Source: JABDMH01 sp965222645 (lineage in GTDB: Bacteria > Bacteroidota > Bacteroidia > Chitinophagales > Saprospiraceae). From it: a DNA stretch of 64,000 nucleotides. The DNA is taken from assembly GCA_965222645.1 (NCBI GenBank), contig OZ244968.1:1736001-1800000 (forward strand), given 5' to 3'. Of this stretch, positions 1 through 9,485 are shown piece after piece (the stretch's first letter is position 1; each line of letters starts with the position of its first letter). The notes below the pieces were generated by a model. That model did no database searches. It was not told the origin of the DNA and worked only from the letters and a program-made list of their open reading frames with translations. The position numbers were made by a program, and so were the translations under genes.

Positions 1-2272
1 ACGTATTTGTGCTTGACTGTACCTCGGTGTTATTTTCTTTTTTTACTGTAGTTTTGTCGTTCCTTCCATTTTTTACTAAAAATAATTCCGGTGATTGAGG
101 ATAGGAATTGACATGCACTCTTGGCTCTACATAAAATAAATATTCGGTATGGCCGTGGCTCTCCTTTTTTTCCACCACTCTTGTATACCCGATGTGATAG
201 CCGTCGAAACCTCCCAGGGGCACCACCGCCATATCCCGCCAAAATAAATGAATGTAATTGGTGTTGTCTATGACCTGATCGCCATAGACCGGCTCCACGT
301 ACAACTCTCCACTGCTTTCACTTGATCCGGCTTTGGTGTATGAATATCCGGTGCTGTCCAGTAGGGTGCCAGCACGGCTATAATGGGCGATATTTTCGAT
401 GCGCAAGCCTCCCACATCTTTTTCTACCGCCTTTTTGACAAAGACTTCGGCTTCGCCCCAAGCATTTTCGGTCTCTATTGTAAAATAATAATCGCCGGCT
501 GAGATGCTCCCAAATTCCTGCACCAGATTAAACCGTACCGGAGGTTCTTCAATCCCAGGGGATTGGGTAATGCTTTTGCTGCCTACCTGACTGCCCGAAG
601 CGGTGTATAATATAAAATTGAGGTAGTTGGGAGCATTGTTACAATGTCCTGTGACATAGTCGCCATATTTTAGATCTAATGAGATTTCTGCGGAGTCAAC
701 TTCTGCAGCTTCCAGCTCAAAAGTGCCACTTGTTGCAAACTCCTGGGTGCAGCAGGTCGGGCCCCCATTGACATAACATGTTGTTTGTCTTTCTTTGCTG
801 ACATAAGGTGCGGATGAAATGGGATAAAATATCCGGTTGGCCCCAAACCGATACTCGGTGAAGCCCTTGGTCGGGTAGGTCACTTTTTTTAGTGAGCCGG
901 CCAGCATTGCACTTTCTTTACTGTCTCTTTTGGAGCCTCCGTAATAAATGCCGTTTACTTCGGTGGGAGGTACATTCACGGGATAAGCTCCATTCAGCGT
1001 CTCGCCATTGGCAAAACCCCAGTGGTCGATCGCATAGCTCAGTCTATGCGGTATGCTGTTGGGATTGTGGTATTCGAAAACATACGGATTTACGACCGGG
1101 CTGCCATTCAATGCTTTTTCCTGGATTTGATCCAGCTTTAATCGCTTGTACCAGGCACTGCTTGTATTACCATTACCGATATCCCAGTTATCCGAAGGAC
1201 TCTGAAAATAGCTGTGCGTCAATTCCCATTTATAGCCAAAATTGCCGTTGTGGATCACGATTTCTTTTAGGCGTTGTGGGGGGCTGCTGCCAAATACCTC
1301 CAGGTCTTGCCTGGTGACTCCATCGGTATTAAAGTTTACTGTCTGAGTGCCGCTTGAATTGGCAATGCTGGTGAGCCGTTTGCCAATGATGTAATTATTA
1401 TTGACCGCAACGTTGTAAAAGTTTAAATATTTACTCCCTGCACTGCCCGATAAATTACAACTGGTCTGCTGGCTGATCATGTAGGATTCTGCCGATGCAG
1501 GATACCGTACTCTATAGCGTTCGGTGGCGTAATTAAACGTTAAATAATGTTTTTCATCGTGTGTTTCCATTCGCATTAAATACCATCCACTGGTAGTCGC
1601 ATCTGCGGTGGGCAGCGGCTGTGAGGTCTCCACCATACTGCTTGCATCGTAATAGCCAAAATAGCACACCACCCCATTGGGAAGAATGACTTTAAATCCC
1701 TTCAAAATACTCCCAGAATATATCCGGGTGATCTTTATGTCCTGACGGGGAATTATCATCGGTTCTACTGTCTCTGACGTACCTGCATTGATGTCAAATA
1801 GAAATTTACCCGAATAGCCAGCTACGTTAAAGACAAATACATCCGGCTCACTATCCTGAGTGCCATCGGCCACCGCGGCAGGACTTATCGTGCCCAGGTT
1901 TTGCAAACTAAACCAGCCGTTTGCTCCCTCGTCTGCCAAGCCAATCACGGTGCGCGAGATCATCCCTCCGGCATACATCGCCCAGTTGAGTCCTTCCCGG
2001 CTCGCCACTTCACTTACCCGTACACCGGCAGTGTGATAATTCAAGCTGATGGGTAAAGACAAAGGTCCCTGGGTAATGTCATATAAATGTAGGCCTACCC
2101 GGATGGTTCCTGTAAAATGCGATACCTGGTGTTCTGCAAATTTTCCCAGGGAAGCTGCCATGTACGATGGGATGGTCACATCCCCAAAACTATTATTCAT
2201 CGATTGAGAATGTATTTTTACCGTGTTTATAAATACTGAAAACAGTAGGGCTATTATTATTTTATTTTTCAT
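1..2272 (-). CDS. RHS/YD-repeat-like secreted protein, N-terminal part (runs off left edge)
   Basis: An open frame starts at the ATG at 2272 and shows no stop down to base 1, so about 757 residues of a larger protein are visible. A hydrophobic signal peptide occupies residues 1-23. The next ~80 residues have the pattern typical of very large Bacteroidota RHS-like proteins: a 'phage-like' segment about the layer being evenly built, then LSLPISLNYHTAGVRVSEVA and a GLNWAMYAGG-type stretch. The remainder is Tyr-, Gly- and Ser-rich beta-type sequence without obvious catalytic motifs. In this family a YD-repeat shell and a variable C-terminal tip follow, but they lie outside the window. Likely exported or surface exposed; role unknown (cell-surface or polymorphic-toxin-like). 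It lies 81 bases downstream of the M43-like gene on the same strand. Family call is from pattern recognition; the start is well supported by the signal peptide. Confidence 0.75.
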   Translation of the reverse strand, partial: MKNKIIIALLFSVFINTVKIHSQSMNNSFGDVTIPSYMAASLGKFAEHQVSHFTGTIRVGLHLYDITQGPLSLPISLNYHTAGVRVSEVASREGLNWAMYAGGMISRTVIGLADEGANGWFSLQNLGTISPAAVADGTQDSEPDVFVFNVAGYSGKFLFDINAGTSETVEPMIIPRQDIKITRIYSGSILKGFKVILPNGVVCYFGYYDASSMVETSQPLPTADATTSGWYLMRMETHDEKHYLTFNYATERYRVRYPASAESYMISQQTSCNLSGSAGSKYLNFYNVAVNNNYIIGKRLTSIANSSGTQTVNFNTDGVTRQDLEVFGSSPPQRLKEIVIHNGNFGYKWELTHSYFQSPSDNWDIGNGNTSSAWYKRLKLDQIQEKALNGSPVVNPYVFEYHNPNSIPHRLSYAIDHWGFANGETLNGAYPVNVPPTEVNGIYYGGSKRDSKESAMLAGSLKKVTYPTKGFTEYRFGANRIFYPISSAPYVSKERQTTCYVNGGPTCCTQEFATSGTFELEAAEVDSAEISLDLKYGDYVTGHCNNAPNYLNFILYTASGSQVGSKSITQSPGIEEPPVRFNLVQEFGSISAGDYYFTIETENAWGEAEVFVKKAVEKDVGGLRIENIAHYSRAGTLLDSTGYSYTKAGSSESSGELYVEPVYGDQVIDNTNYIHLFWRDMAVVPLGGFDGYHIGYTRVVEKKESHGHTEYLFYVEPRVHVNSYPQSPELFLVKNGRNDKTTVKKENNTEVQSSTNT

Positions 2273-2319
2273 GGTCTTGTTTTTTTATTGCGGTTATTTT
2301 TTCATGCTCCATTCTCCTT

Positions 2320-2340
2320 GCTTCGCGCTTCGTGCTTCGA
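2320..2340. repeat. Three head-to-tail 7-bp GCTTCGN repeats
   Basis: Between the M43-like gene and the RHS-like gene the + strand reads GCTTCGC, GCTTCGT, GCTTCGA back to back. No coding or terminator role is visible. It may be a simple-sequence expansion or a protein-binding site. Confidence 0.4.
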
Positions 2341-2353
2341 TCTTCATGCTTTT

Positions 2354-3358
2354 TCACTCCTTTTTCACATAACCACTCCGCTGTCCTTTTTCTAAAAAAT
2401 ACCGCATGCGTTGTACCTGACCACGGGTAAACATGTACATGTTTTTATCATTCGTGTCATCCATAAAATTCATCACCATCGCCCGTGGATAGCCCAGGCA
2501 GTTGCTGTGCCGCGTGGGCATGGGGTCTCCTACATTGGGTGCATTATGGGGTGGGGTATCGGCCACGCCATCCGACTCACAAGGCCAAAACGTACCATAA
2601 AGATCCCGAAGACCCAGCCAGTTACCCATCAAGTGCGTAAGTGTCTTGCCCTCAGCATGCACTTCGCCACCAGAGCCAAAATATCTTCTGTCGATCACAA
2701 TGCCGTCGGTACCCTCAGGCCCTCCCGGATACTGAGCATATGAACCAATGTCTTCATCTGAATCAATCACCCAAATATTGACTGTACCACCCGGGTCCAC
2801 AGGTGGCGATCCCCTTTCTTTTGCTTTCATCTCATTGTAATCCCGCCAGGAATCAGATTTCGTCTCGGCTATCGCCATACCTCCCTCCATCAGGGGGGAA
2901 AGCCTAAACCGGATACCAGTATCAGTCGCACGGTCCCTGTACTCTCCATCCGGATCATGGTGGTCACTGGCCGGGATTTTCGGAGGTCCAAAATCCCGGT
3001 TTAGTGCCTGGAGCTGTATGCCGATCTCCCGGGCCGCCACCGATATATCATCGGTATACAACATGTGAAATATAAGCTCCAGTACAACGGGTCTCCTATC
3101 GTACCTGTAGTCTTTACTTTCTCTCCTGATCACCAATTCATTTTGCATCCACTCACTCCGGGTCACCACAGATCTACTGAATTGGTCCCGCAAGTATTTG
3201 TCGTTTTTGTAGCGCTTACTTCGACCGGGAGTATCTATTTCCATATGGAAAAGATCGTAGTAAGTATCCCGATTATTTATTTCAGGATTTGCATGAATGC
3301 CCTCAGCAGTAATTATACTACTAAAAAACAGCAAGAACAGGGTGGTAATCTTTTTCAT
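2354..3358 (-). CDS. Pappalysin-like (M43) metalloprotease homologue with a destroyed zinc site
   Basis: 334 residues with an N-terminal signal peptide (about residues 1-19). The C-terminal half matches the M43/cytophagalysin layout: a strand ending in a 'TLTHLMGNWLGLRDLYG' segment (residues 239-255), a 'C..DGVADTP' segment at 260-269 and a Met-turn 'MNFMDDT' at 296-302. Family members carry HExxHxxGxxH. Here only the first His (242) remains: Glu is Leu243, the second His is Asn246 and the third His is Asp252. I checked this stretch against the nucleotide sequence. The fold is probably kept but protease activity is unlikely, so a binding or scaffold role is inferred. The ORF is intact and full length, which argues against a decaying pseudogene. 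It is upstream of, and probably co-transcribed with, the RHS-like gene. Confidence 0.8.
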   Translation of the reverse strand: MKKITTLFLLFFSSIITAEGIHANPEINNRDTYYDLFHMEIDTPGRSKRYKNDKYLRDQFSRSVVTRSEWMQNELVIRRESKDYRYDRRPVVLELIFHMLYTDDISVAAREIGIQLQALNRDFGPPKIPASDHHDPDGEYRDRATDTGIRFRLSPLMEGGMAIAETKSDSWRDYNEMKAKERGSPPVDPGGTVNIWVIDSDEDIGSYAQYPGGPEGTDGIVIDRRYFGSGGEVHAEGKTLTHLMGNWLGLRDLYGTFWPCESDGVADTPPHNAPNVGDPMPTRHSNCLGYPRAMVMNFMDDTNDKNMYMFTRGQVQRMRYFLEKGQRSGYVKKE

Positions 3359-4205
3359 TGAGGTTTTCTTTTTTTATTAGATCGAATTTTCGTTGTTTCA
3401 ATGTGCACCGGCCTTTATGAATCCGCAGCCGGTGCATCCAGTTATATCCGTACCAGCCTTTGCCGGTACCCGTGAATAGTATCGTCAATAGTCCTAAACT
3501 CCCACAAGTGTTTTCTCAAGGGAATAGCTATCTGTCTATTTAAAGGATCTTCTTAAAAGGATTCTTTGGTTTATCTGAAGTGCATGATGCTATCTGGTTT
3601 TGTGACTCCATTTAGCTTCTGTTGGAGCCGGGTTATAAAATAGGCGTGAAGCCTATTGATCCGCCCACCATCAGGCATCAGCAAACGCCTCGTATGAAGC
3701 AGGATTAAGCTCACGCCCGTGTCCGGGCAATAAGCCAACCTCCTCATACTGAATTTGCTGAAATTCGATGGCGAGAAGCAGGTCAACGCCTTTCTTTATA
3801 TGTCTTTCTTATTCTCTTCTTATATCTTCATTTAAATATTTACGATTCAATGTACAAAAAAGGAATCTAAATGTTGAAAAAAAAATTCAATTAATTAAAT
3901 TCCGCATTTTTGGAGTCCTGACATACTTGAGGAATTAATCAGCCAGGATTTGGCATACCGCAAATACCCAAACTTAAAGAATTCTCTCTGCTGAAAGGCA
4001 ATGAAGGCTTCTACTGCAACAGCTCTCCAAAGAGCTAATTTTTTGCTGCATGTGTAATACTTAATTTACGAGAACCGATCTTGTGATCTTAAGGTCGAAA
4101 TATGAGGCCAGGGCGAATCTTAAATTACCTACATCCAGTTTACTACTCAGGTGATTGCTCATGTAAATTTTCATATACGCCTTTCCCTAGACTTTAAATA
4201 AAAAA
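3359..4205. other. Gene-poor stretch of 847 bases
   Basis: No convincing gene. An open frame at 3571-3786 (minus, 71 codons) and a neighbouring minus-strand frame broken by several stops have a locally higher GC than their surroundings and could be a decayed insertion or gene remnant, but I recognise no family. The remainder is AT-rich with short A and T runs. No tRNA-like or clear terminator structure was seen. Confidence 0.4.
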
Positions 4206-5723
4206 TCAGGACCTTCCCGAATCTCCAATAAACGCCAGTACATCAGCTCGAAATTTCTCGAGCGAGGGTCTATGTGTATACATCATGTGACCTGCCTCGT
4301 AATACTCCATGATAATATTCTTTTTTATTTCCGGTGGGAGACCCAAATGATCGATCGTATATTCTACTCCATAAAAAACAGTTGCGATATCGTAATAACC
4401 GTTTAATATCAAAACTTTTAAATTCGGATTTTGTGTCATCGCCCTGGCCATATCTGCAGCTGTCGATATAGCGGCCTGTGCTCCCCAGGCACTGTTGCCA
4501 CGATGGGTCCAGTCCCATTTGAATCCTTCCCTGCTACCGGCACTCGTCTGGTAATGCATCGTCTTATCTACTCCCAGCTGATTATAAAAATAATCGAAAA
4601 AGCCCGCTGTATAAGCGTGCGAAATGGCCTTGCTTTGAGGATCATAATGAGCTGACTGGCTCAATAAATCTTGATTAAATCCAGTGAATCTCGAATCCAG
4701 CCTCCCCACAGTACGTCCCTCATCCCGGAGAAGTTCAGCAAAAAATTCGGATGCCTTGACCCTTAAATCTCCATTGAGCCAATATTTTTTATCCAATCCC
4801 GTATACTCGCTAAGTTTGGAGGCTATGTCATCCCGTCGTTTGGCACTTAGTTGGTCACCGGCAAAAAGTGCGGGTGCATATAAGTTTTTTGTAAACTCCC
4901 TGACCTCATCGATAAAATCATCTATGCTCTCCCCCTTATTATCTACTTTACCATGGTACCAGGCCGTAGCTGCATAAGTAGGAAAATGTACGACATAAGG
5001 TAGGTCATCTCCGGGTGGAAAAAGTAATTGGCGAAGATCAAACACGGCACTGACCATAATAACGCCGTTTAAGGCGATGCCCTGATCCTGCAAATGAGCC
5101 ATAATGCCGGCATTCCGGAAAGTACCATAGCTTTCTCCAAGCAAATATTTAGGCGAATTAATTCTACCATTTTCAATTAGAAACTGACGTATAAATCGGC
5201 TAATGCTTTCGATATCGCCATCTACCCCCCAAAAGTCCTCATTCTTTCCCTCCCCAATCGCTACACTCAATCCGGTACCCACAGGATCAATCATTACCAG
5301 ATCTGCTACATCCAGCATCGACTGGTCATTATTTACCAGTTGATAGGGAGCTGCCGGGGTTATATCCGGATCATTTACAGAAATGCGCTTGGGTCCCATA
5401 ACCCCCATATGCAACCAGTATGATGATGATCCCGGGCCACCATTGAATGCGAAGATAATAGGTCTTGATGCTGCATCTTTGACACCCTCCTTGATATAGC
5501 TGGTAAAGCCAAACAACGCAATAGGTTCATTGTCAATATTCCGCAGTTGCGTAGTGCCAGCCGTGACATCCAGGGTGATGGTATTCCCCTCTATGGTGAC
5601 TGTCTGTTTACTCTTAAAGACCTTCGCCTCAGGAACCGGCTTTGGTGGGTTTTCCTTTTTTTCTTCCTGGGCAATGAGGGTAAAAATCGGCAGGACAAAT
5701 AGAAATACAAAAATCTTTTTCAT
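4206..5723 (-). CDS. S10 family serine carboxypeptidase
   Basis: 505 residues with a signal peptide (residues 1-19) followed by a charged, Pro-rich linker, so probably exported to the periplasm or outside. Family S10 (carboxypeptidase Y type) marks are all present: the oxyanion segment NGGPGSSS at about 94-101, the nucleophile motif GESYG with Ser198, an Asp within 'NGYYDIATVF' and the His in 'EAGHMMY' near the C terminus. Expected reaction: removal of C-terminal residues from peptides, best at acid pH in characterised homologues. The length is normal for bacterial members. It stands alone, flanked by a gene-poor region on one side and an oppositely oriented gene on the other. Confidence 0.92.
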   Translation of the reverse strand: MKKIFVFLFVLPIFTLIAQEEKKENPPKPVPEAKVFKSKQTVTIEGNTITLDVTAGTTQLRNIDNEPIALFGFTSYIKEGVKDAASRPIIFAFNGGPGSSSYWLHMGVMGPKRISVNDPDITPAAPYQLVNNDQSMLDVADLVMIDPVGTGLSVAIGEGKNEDFWGVDGDIESISRFIRQFLIENGRINSPKYLLGESYGTFRNAGIMAHLQDQGIALNGVIMVSAVFDLRQLLFPPGDDLPYVVHFPTYAATAWYHGKVDNKGESIDDFIDEVREFTKNLYAPALFAGDQLSAKRRDDIASKLSEYTGLDKKYWLNGDLRVKASEFFAELLRDEGRTVGRLDSRFTGFNQDLLSQSAHYDPQSKAISHAYTAGFFDYFYNQLGVDKTMHYQTSAGSREGFKWDWTHRGNSAWGAQAAISTAADMARAMTQNPNLKVLILNGYYDIATVFYGVEYTIDHLGLPPEIKKNIIMEYYEAGHMMYTHRPSLEKFRADVLAFIGDSGRS

Positions 5724-5738
5724 GAATTATTTTATTAA

Positions 5739-5933
5739 GCTGAGGCCAAGATAAAAAAGTCGCCACAGACCAAAAGCACGGAAGACTGCAAGGACAAAAG
5801 TCTCGTGTTGCAAAAGTGGATTTCTGCACCCACCGAAAAACCAGTTAAAGTGGTGGCTATGGATCTGACCAGGAGTGCATCTTTTCCCAAAGCATACCCC
5901 TGGATTTACTATCTTAACGAAAAGAAGTGTTAG
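5739..5933 (+). pseudogene. Possible transposase C-terminal fragment
   Basis: A short + frame between two stops, without its own start, reads as a Lys-rich stretch followed by 'KPVKVVAMDLTRSASFPKAYPW', reminiscent of the central DDE segment of ISL3-like transposases (a hydrophobic strand ending in MD, then a Tyr/Phe-Lys-Ala run). It stops just upstream of the next gene. Weak resemblance only; it could equally be chance coding-like sequence. Confidence 0.2.
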
Positions 5934-5937
5934 CAAG

Positions 5938-6486
5938 ATGAAATTCAATGAAGAACACAACCGGCATAAGAACTTACCTATCTTCCGGAAGGCGATGGAG
6001 ATACTTGCTATTGTCGATGCTTTAAAAGCTGATGTAAAAGACCGGCTCGATGAGGAACCGCATAAAGAATCCCGAGAAATGCTAGATATCCAAATAATTG
6101 ATATGTGGACTATGGCTAGTATTATTCCGGTGAAAATAAGTGGTGCAGAATCAGCCGAACTCTATGATATGAAAATGGAAAATGCATCTATTATCCGCAC
6201 TAATGCACGCTCTCTTAATACAGCCATACATGGGTTGGAAATGTTTGGATATTACGAACCCGACTATTTTAAAGCTCTGAGAGATGAAATTGAAGAATTT
6301 AGACTCTTATTCGTGGAATGGGTAGCTAGCTTTGATCCCTGGGATTATATCATTGACAAATGGGGGCTTTTTAATCCACCCGGTGTCTCAGCACATGATC
6401 ATGATCCTAACGACGATATACCTTTTAATCCGGAAGATTATTTTAAATCCGGTGATTTTGTAGATCCGGATGACGATAAACAATAA
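5938..6486 (+). CDS. Conserved Bacteroidota protein of unknown function, helical
   Basis: 182 residues from the ATG at 5938. The frame is open for 21 codons further upstream, but the internal Met gives a more natural start: the upstream segment overlaps sequence that reads better in another frame. No signal peptide. The N-terminal two thirds is Glu/Lys/Ala-rich and predicted helical, with 'FRKAMEILAIVDAL' near the start and a segment 'MASIIPVKISGAESAELYDMKMENA', reminiscent of four-helix-bundle-type proteins common in Bacteroidota. The C-terminal 40 residues are strongly acidic and Pro/Asp-rich. I cannot assign a function. It is transcribed towards the deacetylase-like gene, 131 bases away. 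Confidence 0.7.
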   Translation: MKFNEEHNRHKNLPIFRKAMEILAIVDALKADVKDRLDEEPHKESREMLDIQIIDMWTMASIIPVKISGAESAELYDMKMENASIIRTNARSLNTAIHGLEMFGYYEPDYFKALRDEIEEFRLLFVEWVASFDPWDYIIDKWGLFNPPGVSAHDHDPNDDIPFNPEDYFKSGDFVDPDDDKQ

Positions 6487-6617
6487 TGTTTTTTGGAGTG
6501 CTCCATTTTGTGAAATCATTTCATCATGCTGGCAAACGAGAAATAGGGGATTCCAGAATTAATTCGATCTTTCAATCCATCGCAAAACAGAAGACTTGTC
6601 TTTAAATCTTTTCAAAT

Positions 6618-7961
6618 ATGCATCGACGTTCCTTTATTCGAAATGCTTCTTATTCCGCCGCTGGAATACTCGCCACGCCTTATGATCTCCAAAAATCGAC
6701 GAAAATAACGGTTGTAAATCCCCGAAATCGGGTGCCGGTAAACTTTATAATCGATGACAGTACAGCATTGGTCAATCTGGCTTACTTTGGTATTCCCCAA
6801 TTTAAGGAAGTATTTCCTGAAAGATATCTCCAGGATTGGAGAAAATTACCACGTGAAATTCCCGATTCGTTTGTCCTTGAATTTTTAGAATGGTGTGATT
6901 TAAATGGTGTAAAAGGAAAATACAGTATGGTACCATATCCTGCCTGCACAGGATGGCTGCATAGGTATATCCCGGGATGGACCAAAAAAGAACTCGATGC
7001 CAGTTTAAAAATTGTCCGTGATCTGGCACAGCCAAACTGGGATATTCATCCTGAGATGATCACACACACTCGAGTAATCGACACTAAAACGGGATTACCT
7101 TTTCCCGATGCTTCTCCCGACTATATGGAAAATTGGGAGTGGAGTCAAACAAAAAGTGCAGATGAACTGGGTGAGTATATTGCTTATGCCTTAAGCATAT
7201 TAAGGGAAGCAGGATTTGAATGCGATGGTATGACTACACCTGGTGGCTTTGGACACCGGAATATTCCGAATTTAGCAAGAGGCACACAGTGGGCAGTACG
7301 AGATGTTTATGGGGCTCAAATTGCCCATTTTTTCAGGGATCTCATCCTGGAACCCGGGAAAAGTGTTCAACCTCAAGTATTTCATGCTGAAAATCTGGAA
7401 GGTGACCACCCCAGTTGCTCTGTTCACATCATCGGCTGTACAGGCGACTGGTTTGGGGGTTGGGATGGACTGACTCCCGGAGATGCAGACAGATTTATCA
7501 CGGCTGATCTTACGTCGGGTAGATTGGTTGAAGTGATCGACGCTGATGAGCCTGCGATTATCGTTTGTCACTGGCCAGGCATCTATTATAATGGAGAAAA
7601 AGTCGGATTTAATATTTTTAAAACTGTGGTAAATCGTCTGCATCAAAAATATAACCACCTCTCCTGGATGAAGCTTACTGATATTGCCCGGTATTGGGCT
7701 GCCAAGGAATGTACCAGGATCACACCGGATAATGATAAAATAGAAATATTTGCTCCCTTTTCTACCCAGAATTTCACTCTGAAGCTGGATCGGATTATTC
7801 AGGGTGCTACGCATGTGAAAGGTGACCAGATGGTCGATCTGATAAGAGTACAAGATGGTGCTGATTTGGAAAAATCATCTTTGCGGATCGAGGGTGAACA
7901 TTCATTTCTGTGCTTTGACCTGCCGAAAGGTCACTCCGTAATCAAGCTTCAAAGTAATTAA
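6618..7961 (+). CDS. Tat-exported polysaccharide-deacetylase-like protein
   Basis: 447 residues. The N terminus has a twin-arginine motif (RRSFIRNAS at residues 3-11) followed by a small hydrophobic stretch, indicating Tat export of a folded, probably metal-binding protein. The body starts with 'PVNFIIDDST', which resembles the first metal-binding Asp-Asp strand of NodB/polysaccharide deacetylase folds, and later has 'HPEMITHTR' (candidate metal His residues), 'MTTPGGFGHRN' and 'IIVCHWPG'. A short beta-rich C-terminal domain follows (about 370-447). The likely role is hydrolysis of an acyl group or other carbohydrate modification. It sits 31 bases upstream of a sulfatase gene on the same strand, consistent with joint processing of a substituted polysaccharide. 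The deacetylase call is by pattern; the substrate is unknown. Confidence 0.65.
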   Translation: MHRRSFIRNASYSAAGILATPYDLQKSTKITVVNPRNRVPVNFIIDDSTALVNLAYFGIPQFKEVFPERYLQDWRKLPREIPDSFVLEFLEWCDLNGVKGKYSMVPYPACTGWLHRYIPGWTKKELDASLKIVRDLAQPNWDIHPEMITHTRVIDTKTGLPFPDASPDYMENWEWSQTKSADELGEYIAYALSILREAGFECDGMTTPGGFGHRNIPNLARGTQWAVRDVYGAQIAHFFRDLILEPGKSVQPQVFHAENLEGDHPSCSVHIIGCTGDWFGGWDGLTPGDADRFITADLTSGRLVEVIDADEPAIIVCHWPGIYYNGEKVGFNIFKTVVNRLHQKYNHLSWMKLTDIARYWAAKECTRITPDNDKIEIFAPFSTQNFTLKLDRIIQGATHVKGDQMVDLIRVQDGADLEKSSLRIEGEHSFLCFDLPKGHSVIKLQSN

Positions 7962-7992
7962 ATCGATACTTCAGTAATATATTTGAGAAAAT

Positions 7993-9432
7993 ATGAATTT
8001 CCTGAAAATCTCTCTTTTTACCGCACTGACTATTCTAATTTCTTCAGACAACCAGCCAGCAGAAGACAGACCAAATGTTTTATTTATTGCTATTGATGAT
8101 CTTCGTCCTGAGTTGGGATGCTATGGTAAATCGCATATCCACTCTCCCCATATAGATAAACTCGCCGCAAGTGGTTTTATTTTTAATAAAAATTACTGCC
8201 AGGTCCCCGTGTGTGGGGCTTCGAGAGCCAGTTTGCTCTCCGGTATTCGGCCCCGGTCAGACCGGTTTGTCGACTATGACACAAGGTTGTCAGAGGATTT
8301 TCCTGATGTCAGCAGTCTTCCCGCCCACTTTAAAGGACATGGATACACGACTTTGTCCAGGGGCAAGATTTTTCATCACAGTGACGATCAGGAGAATGCA
8401 TGGTCTGCTAAACCCTGGTCACCTGAAATAACTAATTCCGGATATGGTTGGTTTGACTATCAGGCAGAATCATCACTTGCTGTGATCCGAAATCACCCAG
8501 ACTATAGTCCGGATGGCGATTGGCGAGGTATAAGAGGACCTGCATTCGAATGGCCTGATGTAACAGATAATGCCTATCGAGATGGAAAACTTGCGGAAGC
8601 ATTAATCAAAGATTTAGAGCAATTGTCAAAATCAGATAAGCCATTTTTCCTGGCTGGAGGATTTTGGAAACCCCATCTGCCATTTAATGCGCCAAGAAAA
8701 TACTGGGATCTTTATGACCGGGACCAAATCCCATTGTCACCCGTGCCCGGTAGACCAAATGGAGCACCAGATGCAGCAATTCACAATTCCGGAGAGCTGC
8801 GAAATTACGGATTGATTCCATCTCAAGGACCTCTTTCTAAAGATACTGCCAAAATTCTGACGCATGGATATTATGCATGCATAAGTTATACTGATACGCA
8901 AGTCGGAAAAGTATTAGATGCGGTTCATCGATTAGAATTGGAAAAGAATACCATCATAGTGTTGTGGGGCGATCACGGTTGGAATCTCGAGGACCACAGT
9001 ATGTGGTGTAAACACGCAAATTTTGAAACCTCTATGCGGGCGCCGTTGATCTTTAAGATACCCGGGTATTCAGGAGGAGTTAAGATCGATGCTTTGACAG
9101 AATTTGTAGACATTTATCCCACCTTATGCCAGCTAGCGGACTTGCCCATACCTGCCCACCTCGAAGGCCAGGGTCTTTCTCCCCTGTTTAGAAACCCCAC
9201 AGCACCATTCAAGACACATATATACAGCCGGTTTAAGAAAGGTGAAAGTGTGAAGACATCGGAATTTGTCTACTCCGAATGGAGAAAATCAGATCACGGT
9301 CCCTCATATGCCAGGATGCTCTATGATCACAGAACAGATTCGCTGGAAAATATCAATGTGGCTGAGAAGGCTGAGTACTCAGAAGTTGTGGCTGAACTAA
9401 GTAAACAATTGAGGATCATGCGGATGCGCTAA
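7993..9432 (+). CDS. Sulfatase, iduronate-2-sulfatase type (S1 family)
   Basis: 479 residues with a short signal peptide. The start of the mature protein is 'RPNVLFIAIDDLRPELGCYG', where the two Asp residues bind calcium. The formylglycine motif is C74-G-A-S-R (CxASR rather than the usual CxPSR), followed by 'ASLLSGIRP', as in iduronate-2-sulfatase-like proteins. 'FFLAGGFWKPHLPF' and 'VLWGDHGWNLEDHSMWCKH' are the conserved substrate and metal segments. It should hydrolyse sulfate esters on uronate-containing glycans in the periplasm after conversion of Cys74 to formylglycine by a maturase, which is not encoded in this window. It follows the Tat-exported deacetylase-like gene by 31 bases. Confidence 0.93.
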   Translation: MNFLKISLFTALTILISSDNQPAEDRPNVLFIAIDDLRPELGCYGKSHIHSPHIDKLAASGFIFNKNYCQVPVCGASRASLLSGIRPRSDRFVDYDTRLSEDFPDVSSLPAHFKGHGYTTLSRGKIFHHSDDQENAWSAKPWSPEITNSGYGWFDYQAESSLAVIRNHPDYSPDGDWRGIRGPAFEWPDVTDNAYRDGKLAEALIKDLEQLSKSDKPFFLAGGFWKPHLPFNAPRKYWDLYDRDQIPLSPVPGRPNGAPDAAIHNSGELRNYGLIPSQGPLSKDTAKILTHGYYACISYTDTQVGKVLDAVHRLELEKNTIIVLWGDHGWNLEDHSMWCKHANFETSMRAPLIFKIPGYSGGVKIDALTEFVDIYPTLCQLADLPIPAHLEGQGLSPLFRNPTAPFKTHIYSRFKKGESVKTSEFVYSEWRKSDHGPSYARMLYDHRTDSLENINVAEKAEYSEVVAELSKQLRIMRMR

Positions 9433-9485
9433 ATCTCTATGGTAAGGTCAAATAAATATTAAACTTAATATCTTTGGTCCTTAAA

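Noticed and set aside
30..242. 70-codon minus frame near the left edge
   Set aside because: It is in another frame inside the large RHS-like gene, whose own frame runs uninterrupted through this stretch.
892..1317. 141-codon plus frame, Cys- and Arg-rich
   Set aside because: Opposite-strand shadow of the RHS-like gene with unnatural composition.
3571..3786. 71-codon minus frame in the 847-base gap
   Set aside because: No family resemblance and no start or operon context; listed only as possible debris in the gap entry.
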